Of a DNA stretch of 41,588 bases, positions 37,173 through 41,588 are shown in pieces; the first letter of the stretch is position 1; every line of letters begins with the position of its first letter. Origin of the DNA: an uncultured Chromatiaceae bacterium (lineage in GTDB: Bacteria > Pseudomonadota > Gammaproteobacteria > Tenderiales > Tenderiaceae); assembly GCA_945787785.1 (NCBI GenBank), contig CALZIO010000022.1, positions 1 to 41,588 of the forward strand, in the 5' to 3' direction. The notes under the pieces are model-generated. The model was not told the DNA's origin. It worked only from the letters and a program-made list of their open reading frames with translations, and ran no database searches. The translations under genes and the position numbers were made by a program.

Positions 37173-37982
37173 ATGAAATCTATAAATATTCTTGGGTTCG
37201 GCACAATGGGTATTCAGTTAGCCGCATTTTTTTGCGTGATTGGGTATAAAGTTACTGTGTGGAATCGAACATTCCCCAATATAAAATTAAAGAGACTCTC
37301 AATAGAAAAAAAGATTTTAGAGAAGAATATCAATTGTGTGGCGGATAAGCATGATATCGTTTTCGTGGATAAAATAGATTTACTGGCACCTGCAATAACA
37401 ATAGAAGTATTGGCTGAAGATATTGCGGTCAAGCAGGACGTTCTCAATAGGTTACCATTCGATTTAGAGAAACTTTCAGTTTTTACAAATTCTTCTTCAT
37501 TCACTCCCGATGAAATTCATAAGGAAGCTCATGCCTTGCATTTTTTTAATCCGCTTCATTCAGTTAAGCTCGTTGAAACTACATGCCCTATAACATCTAT
37601 GCAATTATTCAGCGATCTAGAAAATGCTGGAATGACTGTCGTGCATGCAAAAATGAACCGAGGGTATATAGCAAACTACATTTTATTTCGTGAAATCGCT
37701 GCGTCGATAATGCTTGTTGAGAAATTTGGATATGACACTGCGACTATCGACCTGGCACAAAAATGCCTTGGGCGGCAATCCAGTATTTTTGATGTAATTG
37801 ATTTTGTTGGTGTAGACGTTACAAAAAGTATTATTGATAATCTTCATGAAAATGACGATTCTATAATTACTCCATATTTATTAACTCTTGCGCTGGAATC
37901 TGGAGTTTTAGGCAGAAAAAACAAAACCTCAATCCGCTCAGTACTGGACAATTATCAGCAGGGTAATAATCTGACTAGATGA
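37173..37982 (+). CDS. Divergent 3-hydroxyacyl-CoA dehydrogenase-like protein
   Basis: The 269 residues cover both domains of this family. The NAD site is ILGFGTMGIQLAAFF (G8, G10, G13). Residues equivalent to the catalytic set appear: Ser near 108 in FTNSSSF, His123 in LHFFNPLHSVKLVET, Glu135 and Asn168 in RGYIANYILFREIAA. The usual glycine-proline segment after the helical domain starts is replaced by GRQSSIFDVIDFVG. The enzyme probably oxidises or reduces a 3-hydroxyacyl thioester or related acid, but the substrate is unknown. The region is AT-rich and no Shine-Dalgarno sequence is evident, suggesting transfer. A GNAT acyltransferase gene starts 20 bases downstream. Confidence 0.75.
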   Translation: MKSINILGFGTMGIQLAAFFCVIGYKVTVWNRTFPNIKLKRLSIEKKILEKNINCVADKHDIVFVDKIDLLAPAITIEVLAEDIAVKQDVLNRLPFDLEKLSVFTNSSSFTPDEIHKEAHALHFFNPLHSVKLVETTCPITSMQLFSDLENAGMTVVHAKMNRGYIANYILFREIAASIMLVEKFGYDTATIDLAQKCLGRQSSIFDVIDFVGVDVTKSIIDNLHENDDSIITPYLLTLALESGVLGRKNKTSIRSVLDNYQQGNNLTR

Positions 37983-38002
37983 TAATCGGTGACTAAAATA
38001 AT

Positions 38003-38896
38003 ATGAACTTAGTGAATGCTTTTTCAGATGTTGATTTTGATGGGATAGTTAAAGGCACCCTATCAAATGATGAAATTGAGAAAATATTTATATTGCTGAA
38101 TCTTGTTTGGCCAAATGCAGGGATTTCGATAGATTATCTTCATTGGTTATACCGTGATAATCCAGAAGGTTTTGCAGAGGTTTTTAATGTGTGGGATAAG
38201 GGGGAAATCGTTGCTCATTATGCGGCAATACCAGTGATGTCAAAGTTGTTTGGTCAGAATGAAAAGGGGCTTTTGTCATTAAATACTGCTGTGCATCCAT
38301 TATACAGAGGAAAAGGCTACTTCAAAAAATTAGCAATGCGTACTTTTGATGATGCAGCTAATTCTGGCGCTAAGTTTGTAGTAGGTGTAGCTAATGCGAA
38401 TAGTACAGTACTTTTTCGCAGGCAGTTGAAATTTCAACTTGTTTGCCCCCTTACTGTAAAAATTGGCTTAGGTGCTATAAATCGGCTGCCAAATACTATA
38501 GAGGGACAGCCGAGCTATGATTTTAAAGGGATTTGGGATGAAAAAACTGTTCTTTGGAGATTGAAAAGACCTGGGGCAAACTATAAGTCCATTGAAAAAA
38601 ACCACTCTATATCAGTGTTACGCAATACAGGAAAATACGGGATATGGGCTAACATGTGTGAGCTTGATACAGACCGCAATATTAAACTACCTAAAATGTA
38701 TTTCCGTTGGAATCCCTTTACTTTATGGATAGGACTAGATGAAAGCATTAATTGGGCAAGGTCAAAATATGTAAATTTGCCAAATCGTTTTAAAGCCTCA
38801 CCACTTAATCTTGTTTTTAAAGATCTGACTGGAGATGGGCGCACTCTTGAACCGAATAAAGTGTTATTTTCGTTGATGGACTTTGATGCGTACTAA
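38003..38896 (+). CDS. GNAT-family N-acyltransferase
   Basis: The 297-residue protein has an N-terminal GNAT domain. The acyl-CoA-binding motif A is visible in NTAVHPLYRGKGYFKKLAMR (Y101-R-G-K-G-Y106), and VGVANANSTVLFRR follows as the next conserved strand and helix. The C-terminal 150 residues are of unknown fold. Similar proteins of this length occur in surface-polysaccharide clusters. The acceptor is not predictable from sequence; an amino sugar is inferred from the PIG-L neighbour, whose start overlaps its last codons. Base composition is AT-rich, like the preceding gene. Confidence 0.75.
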   Translation: MNLVNAFSDVDFDGIVKGTLSNDEIEKIFILLNLVWPNAGISIDYLHWLYRDNPEGFAEVFNVWDKGEIVAHYAAIPVMSKLFGQNEKGLLSLNTAVHPLYRGKGYFKKLAMRTFDDAANSGAKFVVGVANANSTVLFRRQLKFQLVCPLTVKIGLGAINRLPNTIEGQPSYDFKGIWDEKTVLWRLKRPGANYKSIEKNHSISVLRNTGKYGIWANMCELDTDRNIKLPKMYFRWNPFTLWIGLDESINWARSKYVNLPNRFKASPLNLVFKDLTGDGRTLEPNKVLFSLMDFDAY

Positions 38897-39674
38897 CATG
38901 ACCCGCGAGGAACCTATAACGTTATTTTTATTCGCTCACCAGGATGACGAGATTGGGGTTTTTCAAAAAATCGTTGATGAGAGACTTGATGGCCGTCGTG
39001 TTCTATGCGCTTATTTGACTGATGGTGGGTTTGGTGGATGTTCCCCGTTGCGGCGCAACCGAGAATCATTGTCTGTTTTGTCGCGACTTGGTGTTCTAGA
39101 AAGAGATATTTATTTTGCCGGCATGGCTCTTTCTATTCCGGATGGCCGCTTACCAGAGTTTTTGGAAGTAGCCGAAAACTGGATTCGCGAGTGGTTGTCC
39201 GGATTTGCAACTCCTAGCACCATCTACGTGCCAGCTTGGGAAGGTGGTCATCAAGATCACGATGCACTTCATGCAGTACTAGCCAGCATCGCTGAAGATA
39301 TTGGATTTCTTGACTGTGTGAGGCAATTTCCACTTTATAACGGCTATGGTTGTGTAGGACCTTTATTTAGAGTCTTTTTTCCTTTATCACTAAATGGTGC
39401 AATCGAAAAGACAGCAATCCCGTGGAAAAACCGTATTCAATTTTTGCGTTACTGTTTGAGTTATCCATCACAGGCAAAGACATTAATTGGCCTTCTTCCT
39501 TTTGTTGTGCTTCATTATTTTATTAGTGGCGTACAAATTCTGCAGCCTGTGACACAGGGGCGTTTTCAGCTGCGGCCTCATGAGGGTAAGCTTTACTATG
39601 AAAAAAGGGGTTATTTTACTTGGGAAAAGATGGCTGACTGTTTGACAAATTGGAGGAGGGATAAAATTACGTAG
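38886..39674 (+). CDS. PIG-L family deacetylase
   Basis: The 262-residue zinc-dependent deacetylase has the first metal motif AHQDDE (residues 17-22, Asp as general base) and the HxxH-like WEGGHQDHDALH further on, the two hallmarks of PIG-L/LmbE enzymes. Members remove the acetyl group from N-acetylglucosamine-type sugars in lipids, mycothiol, bacillithiol or antibiotics. A hydrophobic segment (LIGLLPFVVLHYFISGV, about 200-216) may place it at the membrane. The start may be 38886 or the ATG at 38898 (MTREEPIT), and neither has a clear ribosome site. It ends the three-gene cassette and lies just before an IS200-type remnant. Confidence 0.82.
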   Translation: MRTNMTREEPITLFLFAHQDDEIGVFQKIVDERLDGRRVLCAYLTDGGFGGCSPLRRNRESLSVLSRLGVLERDIYFAGMALSIPDGRLPEFLEVAENWIREWLSGFATPSTIYVPAWEGGHQDHDALHAVLASIAEDIGFLDCVRQFPLYNGYGCVGPLFRVFFPLSLNGAIEKTAIPWKNRIQFLRYCLSYPSQAKTLIGLLPFVVLHYFISGVQILQPVTQGRFQLRPHEGKLYYEKRGYFTWEKMADCLTNWRRDKIT

Positions 39675-39733
39675 CTTTGATGTATTCTGACAGGAATGAA
39701 TATTATAATAATCTATCAGAAATCCATTTTAGA

Positions 39734-39749
39734 GTCCCCGATAGGGGAC
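39734..39749. repeat. GTCCCC/GGGGAC hairpin downstream of the PIG-L gene
   Basis: GTCCCC (39734-39739) and GGGGAC (39744-39749) pair perfectly around GATA. No T-run follows. It lies just outside the likely left end of the IS200-type element. Confidence 0.4.
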
Positions 39750-39754
39750 CCGTA

Positions 39755-40285
39755 AATCCTCCGCCTTTAGGCGGCGGATGATATGCTGAGGCGATGCAAG
39801 ATTATAAGCGAGGCAGTCATACGGTCTGGGATAGTAAATATAATTTGGTATGGAGCACGAATATCGTTATCCGGTATTGGGAGGAGATGTAGGTCATCGG
39901 TGTCGAGAGCTGTTTACGAGAGGTAGCGATGAGCAAGCAAATGGTCATCTATGCGGGGTCGATATATCGTGACCATGCGCATATGCTGATCGGAATTCCA
40001 CTGCAGCTATCGGTGTCACGTGCGGTTCAGTACCTAAAGGGTAAGAGTTCGCACAGACTATTGTCAGAGTACAAGGTGTTGCGAAAGAGATGCTGGGGTC
40101 AGCACCTACGGGCTTGAGGCTATTGGGTGGCATAAAGTGGCAACGTGACCGATGAGGTCTGGAAAGACTACATCAAGAATCAAAAGCCGCCGGAACCGGC
40201 GTGTGATGGTCATCGGCCGAATGGCCGATCAATCCGGCTTTTAGCCGTAATGGGAAGCCACCGGCTTCAAGCCGGCGGAGTATTC
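39755..40285 (+). mobile_element. Degenerate IS200/IS605-type element
   Basis: The unit is bounded by hairpins typical of this family: CCGCC-TTTA-GGCGG at 39761-39774 on the left, and CCGGCTT-C-AAGCCGG at 40261-40275 on the right. A further ATCGGCC/GGCCGAT hairpin lies at 40212-40229. Between them is a broken tnpA. There are no terminal inverted repeats, as expected for this family. The exact ends are estimates. Confidence 0.65.
39794..40210 (+). pseudogene. tnpA: Broken IS200-type TnpA transposase
   Basis: Translation starts MQDYKRGSHTVWD in one frame. A missing base near 39860 shifts the match to a second frame (YRYPVLGGDVGHRCREL), and an extra T near 39912 restores the frame of MSKQMVIYAGSIYRDHAHML at 39929. 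That frame carries the HUH motif (HAH) and runs to a TGA at about 40115. The match continues past it and past an in-frame TAA to VTDEVWKDYIKNQKPPEP. So there are two frameshifts and two nonsense codons, and the enzyme is dead. Intact relatives are about 140 residues long. Confidence 0.75.
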
Positions 40286-40407
40286 ACTTACATGCAAGAG
40301 GTCTAAGTCTAAGGCTGCTAGTAGCCTAGGAGAATATCTCCTTCTTAGGTGCTCATAGAATCACGTGTGAAACACTCTCTTTGAAAGCTCAATTAAATAG
40401 AGCTTCC

Positions 40408-40800
40408 TCAAAAAGTAGAAACGGCACTCCTTCGGCAAGGAAACCTTCCGGCGGATTGAGCACGTAATGACGAAACGATCCGCAACCACAGCCTGTTCAT
40501 GTGGCGTTTTGTTCGTAACATCGCGGTTATTGCGCTACTTTTACACAAGCACAAGAAAACTCGTAGTAGGATCAGCAGGTTCATTACCAAGAAGATGCTG
40601 TTGATCCACGCAAGCGACGTATCGGCTCGCTTGGCGCGGATATAGTTCAAGCGGTATCCATTCTTGCCCTGCCCAAACTTCCCTTCGATGGGTATTCGCT
40701 CGCGATAGGCTTGTTGCCTCTGTGCTTTGAGGCGTTCCAGTTCTGCTTTGTTTTCCGCTGTCACCTTCTTAGGGCGCCCCAGGGGTCCCCGTGGGATGTG
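40408..40800 (-). pseudogene. IS5-like transposase, C-terminal fragment
   Basis: On the minus strand the residues from about 40800 down read GPLGRPKKVTAENKAEL, then IPIEGKFGQGKNGYRLNYI, which contains the catalytic-Glu region of DDE transposases, and WINSIFLVMNLLILLR. This is the C-terminal third of an IS5/IS1182-like transposase. The N-terminal two thirds are missing. The open frame extends to 40893, but those extra residues are antisense to the fragment described next. Confidence 0.65.
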
Positions 40801-41151
40801 TTGGCCGACAGCTATTATCAGACCCTCTCTGTTAAACAGGGACGCCCCGCCAAAGATGCCCGTCTCGTGATTGGTGCAGTGATCATTAAGCACAAACTGT
40901 GCTTATCCGATGAAGAGACCGTCGACCAGATCCAAGAGAACCCCTACCTTCAGTACTTCGTAGGTTTGCCGGGTTATCAAACCGAAGCCCCTTTTGTTCC
41001 CTCATTGTTTGTCGAGATTCGTAAACGGATGGGACAAGCGATGTTTGATGCCTTTCATGGCGCAGTCATTGAGGCAGTGGAAAAACAAAAGCCCAAGGTC
41101 TCGCCGAACCCAATTCGGCGGTTTTCAAGCGAGTTGTCGCCTCAAGTTTAA
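40790..41151 (+). pseudogene. IS5-like transposase, N-terminal fragment in opposite orientation
   Basis: The plus frame from about 40792 encodes WDVLADSYYQTLSVKQGRPA, KDARLVIGAVIIKHKLCLSD and ENPYLQYFVGLPGYQTEAPF, the DUF772-type N-terminal domain of the same transposase group. The first 30-40 residues are missing at the junction near 40795, and similarity fades after about 41100 (EKQKPK). The catalytic aspartates are absent. It meets the C-terminal fragment head to head, so an inversion or two nested insertions occurred. Confidence 0.6.
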
Positions 41152-41154
41152 GAA

Positions 41155-41466
41155 TTATGCCGCCTTGTTGTCCTCTCTTTCTGTCATTTGATTTTCCGGA
41201 TTTAGATAAACCTCTTTTATCAGATCCCAGTTTCTAACATCACCACTCCAGCGCAAAGGGTTTGCCGATTTGGCTTTTAGATAGACCTGATGTCGGTTGG
41301 CCAGTATTTGAATGTCTTCTCTCGCGTGACGTTGTGCTGGCGTGACAAACTTAATGGCGCTATGCCGATGCTCATCGTTGTACCAATCGACAAAGCCTTG
41401 GACCCAGACGCGTGCCGCTTGCAGGTCGGGAAAAGGTTGCCCAGGATAGTTTGGACGGTATTTCAA
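41155..41466 (-). pseudogene. IS3-family OrfB transposase, C-terminal fragment
   Basis: The 103 residues include KYRPNYPGQPFPDLQAAR, then VQGFVDWYNDEHRHSAIKF and VTPAQRHAREDIQILANRH, the end of the integrase catalytic domain of IS3-family OrfB. The normal stop is kept, but the first two thirds, including two catalytic residues, are missing. The match starts at about 41470, next to the IS66 tail. There is no true start codon. Confidence 0.75.
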
Positions 41467-41499
41467 CGGTAAGCGCCAAATTAAAGACGTACTTGTTTG

Positions 41500-41588
41500 C
41501 TAAGCCGCCTTCTGCTTTGTTTTGAGTGGGGCTATTTGATCTTTTACATTCCAAGGCAATAGCGCTTCAAGCTTCTCCACACTGTCGG
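41500..41588 (-). pseudogene. C-terminus of an IS66-family transposase, cut by the window edge
   Basis: From the right edge the minus strand reads DSVEKLEALLPWNVKDQ and ends after KTKQKAA at a TAG (41500-41502). The LLPWN ending is a hallmark of the IS66 TnpC C-terminal domain. It may be an intact gene continuing outside the window or another remnant. Confidence 0.55.

Overview
The window looks like the chromosome of a Gammaproteobacterium outside the Enterobacterales. The block mtaD-ubiG-phosphatase, mtnA, gyrA, serC, pheA, tyrA, aroA, cmk, rpsA, ihfB, lapA-lapB-pyrF follows, from memory, the gyrA neighbourhood of Pseudomonas-like and Chromatiales-like genomes. queG diverging from nnr and the hpnD-hpnE squalene pair fit the same group. 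No rRNA, tRNA or CRISPR array was seen.

Layout. 1-5.5 kb: nsrR convergent with rsgA, a small periplasmic cytochrome c, orn, a 342-bp inverted-repeat element resembling a MITE, then queG diverging from nnr. 5.5-12.5 kb (mostly minus strand): squalene formation (hpnD, hpnE), rmuC, and mtaD-ubiG-gph/mupP behind an OmpA-like envelope protein. 12.5-28.6 kb (plus strand): mtnA, gyrA, a tight serine/aromatic operon (serC-serA-pheA-aroF-tyrA-aroA-cmk) ending in a terminator, rpsA with its own terminator, ihfB-lapA-lapB-pyrF, and comEA with a strong UUCG terminator.

28.7-36.5 kb is a surface-polysaccharide locus. manC (plus strand) makes GDP-mannose. Convergent to it is a fully overlapping minus-strand operon: gmd and rmd (GDP-mannose to GDP-D-rhamnose), two GT4 glycosyltransferases, a WbpV-like sugar reductase and a WbpL-like undecaprenyl-phosphate sugar-1-phosphate transferase. 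Together they can build a D-rhamnose-containing glycan on a lipid carrier. No flippase, ABC exporter or polymerase is present in the window.

36.5-39.7 kb is a visibly AT-richer three-gene cassette: a divergent 3-hydroxyacyl-CoA dehydrogenase-like protein, a GNAT acyltransferase and a PIG-L deacetylase. The inferred role is remodelling of an N-acyl group on a sugar, possibly to a 3-hydroxyacyl group. This is the best candidate here for an undescribed system. 39.7-41.6 kb is a graveyard of decayed insertion sequences: an IS200/IS605-type element with a broken tnpA, two oppositely oriented pieces of an IS5-like transposase, an IS3 orfB remnant and an IS66 tail running off the edge.
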